The translations under genes were made by a program, and so were the position numbers. The notes under the pieces were generated by a model, which was given only the letters and a program-made list of their open reading frames with translations, had not been told where the DNA came from and did not search any database. A stretch of DNA of 64,000 nucleotides from Salvia splendens. Its lineage: Eukaryota > Streptophyta > Magnoliopsida > Lamiales > Lamiaceae. Each line of letters begins with the position of its first letter. The stretch's first letter is position 1. Positions 1 to 9,689 of this stretch are shown here, piece by piece. Location: assembly GCF_004379255.2 (NCBI RefSeq), contig NC_056035.1:27962502-28026501 (forward strand). Direction: 5' to 3'.

Positions 1-985
1 TATCCGAACACATAACCCTAGAGGCCAAGACTAATAGTGGAAATTAGTTTAATTAATTGGCATTACATGACACTATGACAGTAGTAAGAAACTAAGATCT
101 GAGTAAATCCAACCATTGTATGTGTTACAGTGGTAGTGTTTGTTGATATCGTATAAGCCAACATAAAACAGGTCAAATTAAACTTGTAACCTTCAATTCA
201 CATTCTTCCCTATAAATATAAATAATGTTTTACTATAAGCATTTTCTAGTTTCTTGGAGAATTTAAGTTTTGCATTGCTTATTGCTTTTTCTGTTTACTT
301 TATTTTTATTTTTATTTTTATTTTATTTCATTTCATTTCAACCTTGAATACTTTAATTAACATATAATTAACAAAATGATACTACAATAATATTTTAGCT
401 AGTACTAACTGGTAGAAAGGAGATAGGATGTGGGAGTTGTGTAGTTGTGATTTTGATTTAAATTTTATTAGCATGAGTAAGCGAGGCAGTATTTGGAAAA
501 CTTGGACTTTACTATATTTCAATTTTTAATGATTATGCAACAAATAAAAAAAAAGAGGGGACAAAAGCTTGGATTGCCTTAGTTGACAAAAGAGAAACAA
601 GTAAAAAACAAATCGTTAGTGAAAGGACACATTTTCATTTTTTTTGTCTGGTCTAGGGCTTTTTACGTTGTCCTCATATTGCAGTTGAGTTGGTTTACTA
701 TCCAAATCGTAATATATGCCAAGTTGAGCTTCTATAAAATTAATCAAAAAATCGTAATATATCCACCTTGTTGGTGCTAGTAGGCCGACCTCCACCTCAT
801 TTTACAATTTTAAAAAAAAATTGCCCAAGCTGGTCTCTCTGTCTTTGACCAAGGTCGGATGGTGTGCAACCACAGACCGCATGGTCGGATGGTGTGCAAC
901 CACAGACCGCATGGTCTCTCAAATCCTCTCATGGTTCCTTCAATGAGATTGTGCCATTTTACACAATATTATTGGTTGATATATT
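1..985. other. AT-rich intergenic DNA
   Basis: No gene is recognisable here. The stretch is strongly AT-rich, has an ATTTT-type microsatellite near 299-345, and only short open frames with no family resemblance. It ends at the target duplication of the Mutator-like element that follows. Confidence 0.6.
853..912. repeat. 30-bp perfect tandem duplication
   Basis: A 30-bp unit beginning GGTCGGATGG occurs twice head to tail (853-882 and 883-912) with no mismatch. A third partial start (GGTC) follows. It is a simple local duplication with no visible function. Confidence 0.9.
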
Positions 986-1401
986 TTTTTAAAAGAGATA
1001 ATTGCCTTAAAAGTCACCAACTTTGCCAAATTCCGGTTTTCCCACGACCTATAAAATTGGTGTATAAAGTCACCAACTTTGCATTTAGTCGCCGATTTCC
1101 CATGATGGTTTTTCCGGCGAAAGAGCGAGCTGACGTGTCGTTTTTAATTGACGTGGCGTCTCGTGGCGGCTGACATGGTCAACAATTGTTGACTGTGCAA
1201 TAAAAAAAAATTAAAAACAAAATTAAAAAACAAAATAAGCAAAATAAGCAAACAAAATGGCCACCATTGCTAACCGGATTAGCTCCGATGCAACGAGGTA
1301 CGGAAATGGAGGTCTCCAAAGAAACGTGGGTTTGCTCCACCGACTTCATTCGTCTGGATCCGGAGCGCCCAAGGAGGGCCGCCGCCAAAGCCGATACAGA
1401 G

Positions 1402-1803
1402 CCTCCAATGGTGAAAAAGAGGGCCTCCGTGGAGAAGTTGAAGCACAGAGTTCCTGAGCCGCCGAGGAGGAACAACGACTCGCAGCCGACGCGGTCGTCG
1501 TGCTCTCTGCCGACCGACGGAAGTGCGAGCTGAAGCTGCCAATGTGGAGACCTCCAATGGTGAAGAAGAGGGCATCCGGGGAGAAGTCGATGCCCCGAGT
1601 TCCTGAGCCGCCGAGGAGGAACAACAACTCGCAGCCGGCGCGGTCGTCGTGCTCTCTGCCGGCCGACGGAAGTGCGAGCCGAAGCTGCCAATGGAGGTCT
1701 CCGATGCAGAGCCTCCAATGGTGAAGAAGAGGGCCTCGGTGGAGAAGTCGAAACCCCGAGTTCCAGAGCCGCCGAGGAGGAACAACGACTCGCAGCCGGA
1801 CAA
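1402..1803 (+). repeat. Coding-like tandem repeat inside the MULE (about 149-161 bp units)
   Basis: Three head-to-tail copies start near 1402, 1551 and 1712, each beginning CCTCCAATGGTGAA and followed by GCCGCCGAGGAGGAACAAC. Translated on the plus strand each gives a peptide with PPMVKKRAS, then RVPEPPRRNN, then SQP. The spacings, 149 and 161, differ by 12 bp, but stop codons and frame changes separate the copies, so they do not make one continuous protein. They look like one exon segment of a lysine/arginine/proline-rich protein amplified inside the element. The reverse strand is also open for long stretches because the DNA is GC-rich; I treat those frames as shadows. Confidence 0.6.
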
Positions 1804-1826
1804 AAATCCAAAGAAGCAGAAGCGAG

Positions 1827-2153
1827 ATGGAAGAATCGAGCCTCACACAGCTAGAGATAGACGCAGTGTTGCAGCTAATTAAACTCAGCAGCGGCGATTC
1901 TGATTCCGCCGCCGATTTCCATCTCCTCTGGCTGGATTTCCCCAAGGAAATCAAGCAGCGGGTAGCGGAGGAGGAAAATACAGAAGAAAGCGTGGGGGAG
2001 ACGACAACTTCTTCATCGAGCGTGATCAATCCGGAGAAGCTTCTAGAAGAGGCGTTGCCGTGGAGGAGAAAGCGCGTTTTGCCCCTCGCCGATATCTACC
2101 GGAAGACCGCGCCGATGATCAGCAAGCGCGCTCTCAAAAGGTGCCAAAATTGA
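1827..2153 (+). pseudogene. Putative captured gene fragment, 108 codons
   Basis: An open frame starts at an ATG just after the tandem segment and encodes MEESSLTQLEIDAVLQLI, followed by a serine/acidic stretch and a basic C-terminal part ending KRALKRCQN. Amino-acid use looks like a real soluble protein and not translated noise: an acidic amphipathic N-terminus, then LLWLDFPKEIKQRV. I do not recognise the family. It lies wholly inside the MULE, so it is most likely a fragment captured from a host gene. It could be expressed from the element or be inert. Confidence 0.4.
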
Positions 2154-2454
2154 GGGATTTTTTGCTGTTTTTCCTTTCCGATTTCTACGTGAATTGTGAA
2201 TATTTGGCCTTCAGTTCTATGTTTGGTTACCTTTGCTCGGTCTAGAGAGAGACAGTTTTAGATGCCATCCACGTCAACATTCAAGCGTGCCACATAGGAC
2301 ACTTAGTTGCCGGAAAACACAGGGTCGGATCAATTTGGGAGATACCAGCGACCTGGCAAAGTTGGTGACTTTATACGCCAATTTTATAGGTCGTGGGAAA
2401 AAGCGGAATTTGGGCAAAGTTGGTGACTTTTAAGACAGTTATCCCTTTTTAAAA

Positions 2455-2856
2455 TAATGTAAATATCTTTAGTATATTATATTAAAATATTATACCTTAA
2501 TTTATAATTTTTCGTTCTCTATAAATAGAGATAACATTTTCTATAGTTTTGCACATAAAAAAATCTCATAATTTCTCTTGATATAATCTTTCTTCTTTTA
2601 TATAATTTCTTATCTTGTAGTTCCTTTTATTGTTTGTTTTTATAACTTTTAGTTTGTCATTTATTATACTTTTTTATAAATTTTATTGTGCAATAATAAA
2701 TATTTTAAGTAATAATATTAATATTAAAAAATAATATAAAAATATATAATAGTGTGATTGGGTGGTCATTGATAAACCATGAAAAATGGTGTGATTGGGT
2801 TGGATGAATATTGATGATATGGAAGATGATATGGAGGAGATAGAAATTAATTAAAT
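2455..2856. other. AT-rich spacer between transposons
   Basis: No gene is visible. There is a TATA-like CTATAAATAG near 2519, and two similar segments containing GTGTGATTGGGT (about 2752 and 2791). The stretch ends at the 8-bp target duplication of the next hAT element. Confidence 0.5.
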
Positions 2857-3676
2857 TAGGCATGTCAACATGGATATTGGGTATTGGATACTCGATATCC
2901 AAACCCGAAAAAGTCGGGTAATTGGATATCCGAAACCCGATTTTTTGGGTATCGGATTGGGATCAGGTAGCGAGAATTTTGGATGATCGGGTATCGGGTA
3001 TACATACCCGAATTATCCGATTTGTCTTTTTTTATTAATAAATTATGTTTTGTTATAATTAAATGTAATTTAATTTCTTAATTACATGTGGATGGATGAA
3101 AGATGTTAATATGTTAATTTCTTATTGTGGATGGATGAAAGATGTAATTTTATTTAATTTCATTTTTTTTATTTTGGATGGCTGAAAGATGAAAAATGTA
3201 ATTCAATTTCTTATTTACATGAGGATGGATGAAAGATGTTACCATATAATTTAATTTCTTAATGTAATTTATTGTCTTATTGTGGATGGATGAAAGATAT
3301 TAATATGTTACTATAATTTATGAATTTTGTATTTCTCAAAGTTTGTAGTTATTTTCTCTTAAATTCAAACTACTATAAGAATTTTGTATGTCTAAAAGTT
3401 TGTAGTTATTTTCTCTTGAATACTACTTCAACTTTGTATTAAATTTGAATTAAATAATATTAAATAAATTGTGAAATTTAGTATTTAATTTTAAAGAAAA
3501 AAAATTCAAAATTACAATCGGGATTGGATACCCAATTTTTCGGGACTGGACACCCAGTCGGGGTACCCGAAATTAAATTTGGGTCGGGTATCGGGTATTG
3601 GATTTTGGGAATTTTGGGATCGGGTACTCGAAAATTTTGGATCGGGTATCCGCGGATATCCAATTTGACAGGCCTA
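2857..3676. mobile_element. Non-autonomous hAT element (820 bp)
   Basis: The left end is TAGGCATGTCAA and the right end, reverse complemented, is TAGGCCTGTCAA. The element is flanked by a perfect 8-bp direct repeat AATTAAAT (2849-2856 and 3677-3684), the hAT duplication length. Both subterminal regions are crowded with GGGTAT and GGATATCC words in both orientations, typical of hAT transposase-binding repeats. The centre is AT-rich with several copies of GGATGGATGAAAGATG (about 3089-3300). There is no transposase. Confidence 0.85.
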
Positions 3677-3739
3677 AATTAAATATTAAAAAAGTGGATG
3701 ATTGGCGTGAGTGAGGTGGTTGCTAATAAATATACCTTA

Positions 3740-4774
3740 GGCCATCTACAATGGGGCGTCCTAAGGCGCGCCCTAAGCATTTTACTATTGTTTTGTTATT
3801 TAATTTAAATGTTCAAATATATAAATGCAAACATATTAAAAAAACACAACGATTAACTAAAAGAACGGCAAAAAATTCATTGATTAAAAAAAGTTACACG
3901 AGTTAGAAATAAAAAAAATGACTATCTTACAAAAGCCCCAACTTCCGGCTCAACTCATCGCTCAACCTCTGGAGGCGCTCGGCTTGGGCCGGATCCGTAC
4001 ACTTCATAAGGGCGTTGTGCGTATCCAACAACGTCCGCGCCATCGAGGCCGTTGCCAAATCCGCGTAGGCAAGTGTCGCCTGGATCGTCGCCAGGGTCGG
4101 GATCGGCGATGGGGGGGGGACGGCCGAGGAGGATGTCGCCTTCGCCTTCCCCTTGTTCTTCACAGCCTTGACGCCTATGGGACGCCGCCGGGAGGACATC
4201 AGTGTGCCGGAACTCTCTTCCTCCGTGCACGTCTGGTTGAGGTCCACCGGACGAGTTCCACTTTCGCTGGTCGTGTAACCACCAATGTCGGTGGTCTTCG
4301 TCCTCTTCGCCGCACCGGTGTGCAGAAACCGGCCTTGGAACTTCAGCTTGTCCCTCAAGAGCGCCCAGATGTTGAAATGCTTGAAGTCGCCATACATGGA
4401 CTGGTACGACAACAGCGCTCTATCATGCACGTCGCTCAAGCTCTTGCCGCTTCCTTGATCCCTCGAGCACTTCTCGTACTCCACCGCGAACAGGTTGACT
4501 TGCTTCTTCACCTGATCCTAGTGCTTGCGAAGCTGCTCCTGTTGGCGCTTGTACGCGCTCGGCGGCTTCGCCTCATTGTAGCGCTTCACAAAATTTTCGA
4601 ATTTTAAAAATTAAAAAAAAACTAAAGCGCGTTGCATCGTCCGCTCATCGTCCGCGTCGCCCACAGTGGGCGGACGATGACGAGGACGATGCTCTATTGT
4701 CCGCGCTTCGTCCGCGGACTAAGCGTCGGGCGCGGACGACGCATCGTCCGTCATCCGCCCCATTGTGGATGGCC
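3740..4774 (-). mobile_element. PIF/Harbinger element, internally deleted (1035 bp)
   Basis: The left terminus is GGCCATCTACAATGGGGCG and the right terminus, reverse complemented, is GGCCATCCACAATGGGGCG. Both sides carry the TTA trinucleotide (3737-3739 and 4775-4777), the Harbinger target duplication. The interior contains a piece of the Myb/SANT-type ORF1 on the minus strand. The DDE transposase gene normally present in autonomous members is absent, so any mobility would depend on another copy. Confidence 0.87.
3927..4585 (-). pseudogene. Harbinger ORF1-like protein, C-terminal part with a nonsense codon
   Basis: The minus-strand frame runs FVKRYNEAKPPSAYKRQQEQ, then a TAG stop (complement of 4518-4520), then DQVKKQVNLFAVEYEKC and so on to KLGLL. 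The segment after the stop has the look of the plant NAM-associated C-terminal domain found in Harbinger ORF1 proteins: an aromatic and basic N-terminal part, a disordered SSSAVPPPSP linker, then a helical ERLQRLSDELSRKLG tail. A tryptophan is usual near the stop position, so TGG to TAG is the simplest explanation (inference). The N-terminal Myb part is missing, so this is a remnant. Confidence 0.65.
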
Positions 4775-5000
4775 TTATGGCTCAATTCTAATTAAATTAG
4801 AGTGTTCACCTTCCTTGTTTTATTGCTTTTAAAATAGAGTAAATTAATGTAAATCAACAATAAATGTACTAATTTTTATTAATATTTTACGTATGTAGTT
4901 ATCCACATTTTGATTATATAGCAGTACTCTATAATTATAATCAGCCACCACATCAAATGTGTATAACAAATTTTGCTACCTAATATTGCTTGGAAGATTA

Positions 5001-5596
5001 AGGGTGGGTAGGTATGGTATACCTTACCGAAACCACCATATCGTATACCTTACCGTAAATTCGGTATCTGAAAAAACCCTACCTTTAGCTTATCAAAATT
5101 TTCGGTATACCGAACTTCGGTATACCTTATTTCCGGTATGACCAATTTCCAAACCGATGCCGTACCTCATTTTCGATATACCGTACCAAAATTCGGTATA
5201 CCGTACGTTTGCGGTATACCATACTTTCAACATCAATGAAAATAAATAATTTGAGTTTTTAGAATATTATTTATATTTTATAATTTAAAAATATATATAT
5301 TAAATATATTTTATTCATAATTATATTCATATTTCACAATAAAATTTATTATTTAAAATATATAATTATATTTATATTTTATGGTATATACCTTAATTTA
5401 CGGTATATACCGAATTTCGGTATAAAGCGGTATACCGCGGTATATGAAAATTCATACTATTACCTTACCGAAATCTTTCGGTAAGGTATCATACCGTACC
5501 GAAAATCACGGTATACCAAAAATTCGGTATTTTCGATATTTTTCGATATGATAAGGCCGGTATTTCGGGTATTTCGATATGTTTCCCCAGCCCCAC
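5001..5596. mobile_element. GGTATACC-rich repeat, probably a hAT-type element
   Basis: Both sides are packed with the palindromic words GGTATACC and CGGTAT in both orientations, around an AT-rich centre (about 5240-5390). The candidate ends AGGGTGGGTAGG and (reverse complement) GTGGGGCTGGGG are only loosely inverted. The flanks GGAAGATT and GGAAGTTA look like an imperfect 8-bp duplication. The layout matches the clear hAT elements nearby, but the ends are uncertain. Confidence 0.5.
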
Positions 5597-5821
5597 GGAA
5601 GTTAGTACTCCTACTACAATGTTGAAATATAATATTATTTAGCAGTAATGACAATGTGAAGATGAAATCATACAAATTCATATTTCAGATTTATACGTTG
5701 TTTGTCCAAGATTTGTGATTAGCCCGTCGATTTAAATGTAGTTACAATAATTGAGCCTAATACGGCAATACAGAGGAATGGAAAAGAAGGTTTTCAAATA
5801 TTGTTGGCTTTGAGTTCAAGA

Positions 5822-5822
<1 letters not shown>

Positions 5823-5902
<80 letters not shown>
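5823..5902. repeat. (TA)n microsatellite, about 80 bp
   Basis: An uninterrupted TA dinucleotide tract. It abuts the left end of a TIR element, and similar TA tracts flank the other members of that group. Confidence 0.97.
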
Positions 5903-5905
<3 letters not shown>

Positions 5906-6241
5906 GTGTGATCAAATACAAACTCTCTAAAATACAAACTATACAAACTATGTCACCGGAGTGTACAAATTCTGTCATCGGAGTGTACAAATTATGTCAA
6001 TGGACTGTACAAATTCTGTCACCGGGGGTCGATGTCAACGGAATGTACAAATTATGTCACCGGGGGGATGTACGGAGTGTACAAATTCTGTCGACGGGGG
6101 TGTCTAAATTCTGATTTTTCGATGTCAAAATGTTGACATTAGAAAAATCTCTTATATTAACCATTGATTAATTGTATTAAGTGAGTATGATTAAAGTTTG
6201 TATAGTTTGTATTTTAGAGAGTTTGTATTTTATCACACCCC
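5903..6241. mobile_element. Small TIR element inserted in (TA)n
   Basis: The left end runs GAGGTGTGATCAAATACAAA and the right end is its near-perfect reverse complement over roughly 45 bp. Within each end the word ATACAAACT occurs twice, 16 bp apart. Both sides are TA tracts. There is no coding capacity. The interior holds a tandem repeat listed separately. Insertion into (TA)n resembles the Micron MITEs described from rice; the sequence itself is one I do not recognise. Confidence 0.75.
5948..6105 (+). repeat. Irregular tandem repeat, about 27 bp units
   Basis: Several copies of a unit containing GTACAAATTCTGTC or GTACAAATTATGTC separated by ACCGGAG-like spacers fill the middle of the small TIR element. 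Copies differ by substitutions and G-run length. No function is evident. Confidence 0.75.
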
Positions 6242-6267
6242 TATATATATATATATATATATATATA

Positions 6268-6309
6268 GAGGTGTGATCAAATACAAACTCTCTAAAATAC
6301 AAACTCTCT
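6268..6309. mobile_element. Orphan end of the same TIR element
   Basis: Forty-two bases identical to the left end at 5903 lie alone between two TA tracts. They stop right after the second ATACAAACT word. This may be a deletion remnant or an abortive copy. Confidence 0.7.
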
Positions 6310-6332
6310 ATATATATATATATATATATATA

Positions 6333-9103
6333 GAGTTGTGATCATATGATAATCCCTAAATATTGTAATAACCCTATAACCAAATCTGAACCACACATTT
6401 TCTAATCTTGTGGTTGAGATTCAAAATTTAGATTTATTTCATAAAAAAAAGGCGCGGGGGTAAATATGTCATTTCGCTCAATTAAATTTCTGAATTTCGC
6501 TCCATTCTTTCTCTCTTTCTCAGTTCGATTCTTTCCTATTCTCCGCGATTTGGTTTCAGATTTCCATAATCTCCAGATTTCCTTCCGATTATTTCCATAG
6601 ACTCCAGATTTCCTTCCGGATATTTCCATAGAGATTTCCTTCCGATTATTTTGCCGGATAGAATGACATAAAACTGATAAAATGATAGTTTTGCCGGATA
6701 GAATGATACTTTCAGCCGATAGAATGATACTTTCAGCCGATAGAATGATAGGTATTTTTGGTGTATAAAATGACATTTTTGTTTAATAAAATGATACTTT
6801 TACCTGATAAAATGATAATCTAAGCGGATAAAATGACAGTTAGCTTATAAAAATGATAGTTTAGCCGAAGAAATTGCATATAAGCTAATAAAATGATACT
6901 TTAACGTGACAAAATGACATAAAATTGATAAAATGATAGTTTTGCCGGATAGAATGATACTTTCAGCCGATAGAATGATAGTTTTACCGGGTAGAATGAT
7001 ACTTTCAGCCGATAGAATGATAGGTATTTTTGGTGTATAAAATGACATTTTTGTTTAATAAAATGATACTTTTACGTGATAAAATGATAATCTAAGCGGA
7101 TAAAATGACAGTAACCTTATAAAAATGATACTCTGAGTTGATAAAATGATACGTTTACTGCTTTATGATAAAATGATAGGTTTATTGCATAGAATGATAG
7201 TTTTGCCGGATAGAATGATACTCTGATTTGACTGACTGATAAAATGACAAAATGATAAAATGATATATGTTAGGTTTATTGCATAGAATGATAGTTTTTC
7301 CGGATAGAATGATACTCTGAGTTGATAAAATGATACTTTTAGCTTATAAATGTTAGATTTACTTCATAAAATGATAGTTTTGCCGGATAGAATGATACTT
7401 TCAGCCGATAGAATGATAGTTTTGCCGGGTAGAATGATACTTTCAGCCGATAGAATGATAGGTATTTTTGGTGTATAAAATGACATTTTTGTTTAATAAA
7501 ATGATACTTTTACCTGATAAAATGATAATCTAAGCGGATAAAATGACAGTAACCTTATAAAAATGATACTCTGAGTTGATAAAATGATACGTTTACTGCT
7601 TTGTGATAAAATGATAGGTTTATTTCATAGAATCATAGTTTTACCGGATAGAATGATACTCTGAGTTGATAAAATGATACTTTTGACTGACTGATAAAAT
7701 GATAAAATGATACTCCAAATTTCGCTCATTTAATTTCTGAATTTCGCTCATTATATCAATTTATCAGTCAGTCAAAAGTATCATTTTATCAACTTAGAGT
7801 ATCATTCTATCCGGCAAAACTAACATTCTACGCAATAAACCTAACATATACTCCCTCCGTCCCGCACTACTCGCATATTTCCTTTTGGGCACGGAGATTA
7901 AGGAATGAGTAATAGACAAAGTCAACAATTACGTCTGTAGGTATAAATTGTTACTAAAAATGGAAAGAGTGCAAATAACTTGGGACGCCCAGAAAGGAAA
8001 TAAGTGCAAGTAGTGCGGGACGGAGGGAGTATCATTTTATCTTTTTATCAGTCAGTCAAAAGTATCATTTTATCAACTTAGAGTATCATTCTATCCTGTA
8101 AAACTATGATTCTATGAAATAAACCTATCATTTTATCTCAAAGCAGTAAACGTATCATTTTATCAACTCAGAGTATCATTTTTATAAGGTTACTGTCATT
8201 TTATCCGCTTAGAGTATCATTTTATCAGGTAAAAGTATCATTTTATTAAACAAAAATGTCATTTTATACACCAAAAATACCTATCATTCTATCGGCTGAA
8301 AGTATCATTCTATCCGGCAAAACTATCATTTTATGCAGTAAACCTAACATTTATAAGTTAAAAGTATCATTTTATCAACTCAGAGTATCATTCTATCCGG
8401 AAAAACTATCATTCTATGCAATAAACCTAACATATATCATTTTATCAGTCAGTCAAATCAGAGTATCATTCTATCCGGCAAAACTATCATTCTATGCAAT
8501 AAACCTATCATTTTATCATAAAGCAGTAAACGTATCATTTTATCAACTCAGAGTATCATTTTTATAAGGTTACTGTCATTTTATCCGCTTAGATTATCAT
8601 TTTATCAGGCAAAAGTATCATTTTATTAAACAAAAATGTCATTTTATACACCAAAAATACCTATAATTTTTATAAGGTTACCATCATTCTATCCGGCAAA
8701 ACTATCATTCTATGCAATAAACCTAACATATATCATTTTATCAGTCAAAAGTATCATTTTATCAACTCAGAGTATCATTCTATCCGACAAAATTATCATT
8801 CTATGCAATAAACCTAACATATATCATTTTATCATTTTATCAGTCAAAAGTATCATTTTATCAACTCAGAGTATCATTCTATCTGACAAAACTATCATTC
8901 TATGCAATAACCTAACATATATCATTTTACGTGATATTTGGCGAATTTAGAAATTAAATTAGGGAAATGACATATTTACCCCCACGCTTTTTTTTATGAA
9001 GTAAATCTAAGTTTGAATCTCAACCACAAGATTAGAAAATATGTGTGGTTCGGATTTGGTTATAGGGTTATTACGATATTTAGGGGTTATCATATGATCA
9101 CAA

Positions 9104-9106
<3 letters not shown>
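6333..9106. mobile_element. Satellite-filled TIR element A, largely palindromic
   Basis: The left end is GAGTTGTGATCATATGATAA and the right end is its reverse complement. Similarity between the arms continues about 150 bp through CCACACATTTTCTAATCTTG-like and TAAATATGTCATTTC sequence. Inside, 6659-7735 is a minisatellite built on GATARAATGATA read on the plus strand, and 7757-8935 is the same family in the opposite orientation, so the whole is a large inverted repeat centred near 7745. A Stowaway MITE interrupts the right arm. The left flank is (TA)n, the right flank (CT)n then (TA)n. I see no transposase; translated frames in it are only the satellite read as heptapeptides. Confidence 0.75.
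7851..8029. mobile_element. Stowaway MITE (179 bp)
   Basis: The ends are CTCCCTCCGTCCCGCACTAC and its reverse complement. The dinucleotide TA flanks both sides (7849-7850 and 8030-8031). Termini and TA duplication are diagnostic of Stowaway (Tc1/mariner) MITEs. It sits inside the satellite of element A, so it is younger than that arm. Confidence 0.93.
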
Positions 9107-9140
<34 letters not shown>

Positions 9141-9497
9141 GAGGGGCTGTGTTAAAGATAGAACCATTCTTAAGTGTAGAACCTAGAACTCTACATATTT
9201 TATTCATTGGATGAGGAAAAAATGACAGTCAAGATTAAAAATCATACATATTAGACTATGTTTTCACGACATTCCGGACTCAACATGTGAAAAAACTCAC
9301 ATGTTGATGGAAGAATGAATGAAACGAAGAAGAGTCCATGCATGCTTTATTTTTTCACTTCTCTGCATTCACCCATTAATAATAGTTTTGGTTGTAATGG
9401 GAAGTTGCTGTGCAAATCAACACCATTGGATTAAAAGATCTAACGACCTCCGTTTGACATTTGTTCTACGTTTAAGAATAGTTCTATCTTGATCACA
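9141..9497. mobile_element. Small TIR element in (TA)n, second family
   Basis: The left end contains TTAAAGATAGAACCATTCTT and the right end, reverse complemented, GATCAAGATAGAACTATTCT; both go on to a second TAGAAC 18 bp after the first. The right side also has GGTCGTTAGATC. TA tracts lie on both sides. It is non-coding and 357 bp long. Confidence 0.75.
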
Positions 9498-9689
9498 TAT
9501 ATAGAGTCGTGATCAAATGATAACCTCTAAATATCGTAATTACCCTATAACTAAATCTGGACCACACATATTTCTAATCATGCGGTTGAGATTCAAACTT
9601 AGATTTACTTCATAAAAAAAGGCGGAGGGGTAAATATGTCATTTCCCTCATTTAATTTCTGAATTTCGCCAAATATCACGTAAAATGAT

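Larger units (their letters stand above)
995..2445. mobile_element. Mutator-like element, Pack-MULE type
   Basis: The ends are inverted repeats. The left end reads GAGATAATTGCC and the reverse complement of the right end reads GGGATAACTGTC; both continue into about 90 bp of near-identical sequence containing AAAGTCACCAACTTTGC, and weaker similarity runs further inward. The element is flanked by a perfect 9-bp direct repeat TTTTTAAAA (986-994 and 2446-2454), the duplication length of the Mutator superfamily. No transposase is present. The interior is much more GC-rich than its surroundings and carries coding-like segments. Long TIRs, a 9-bp duplication and gene-like cargo without transposase are the hallmarks of a Pack-MULE. 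That the cargo came from a host gene is inference. Confidence 0.85.

Noticed and set aside
1179..2029. Long minus-strand frames (up to 227 codons) across the MULE interior
   Set aside because: They are antisense of the GC-rich plus-strand repeats, with Ser/Arg/Pro-biased composition. The plus strand gives the more protein-like reading.
5757..5990. Frame of 77 codons with alternating Ile-Tyr
   Set aside because: A translation of the (TA)n microsatellite.
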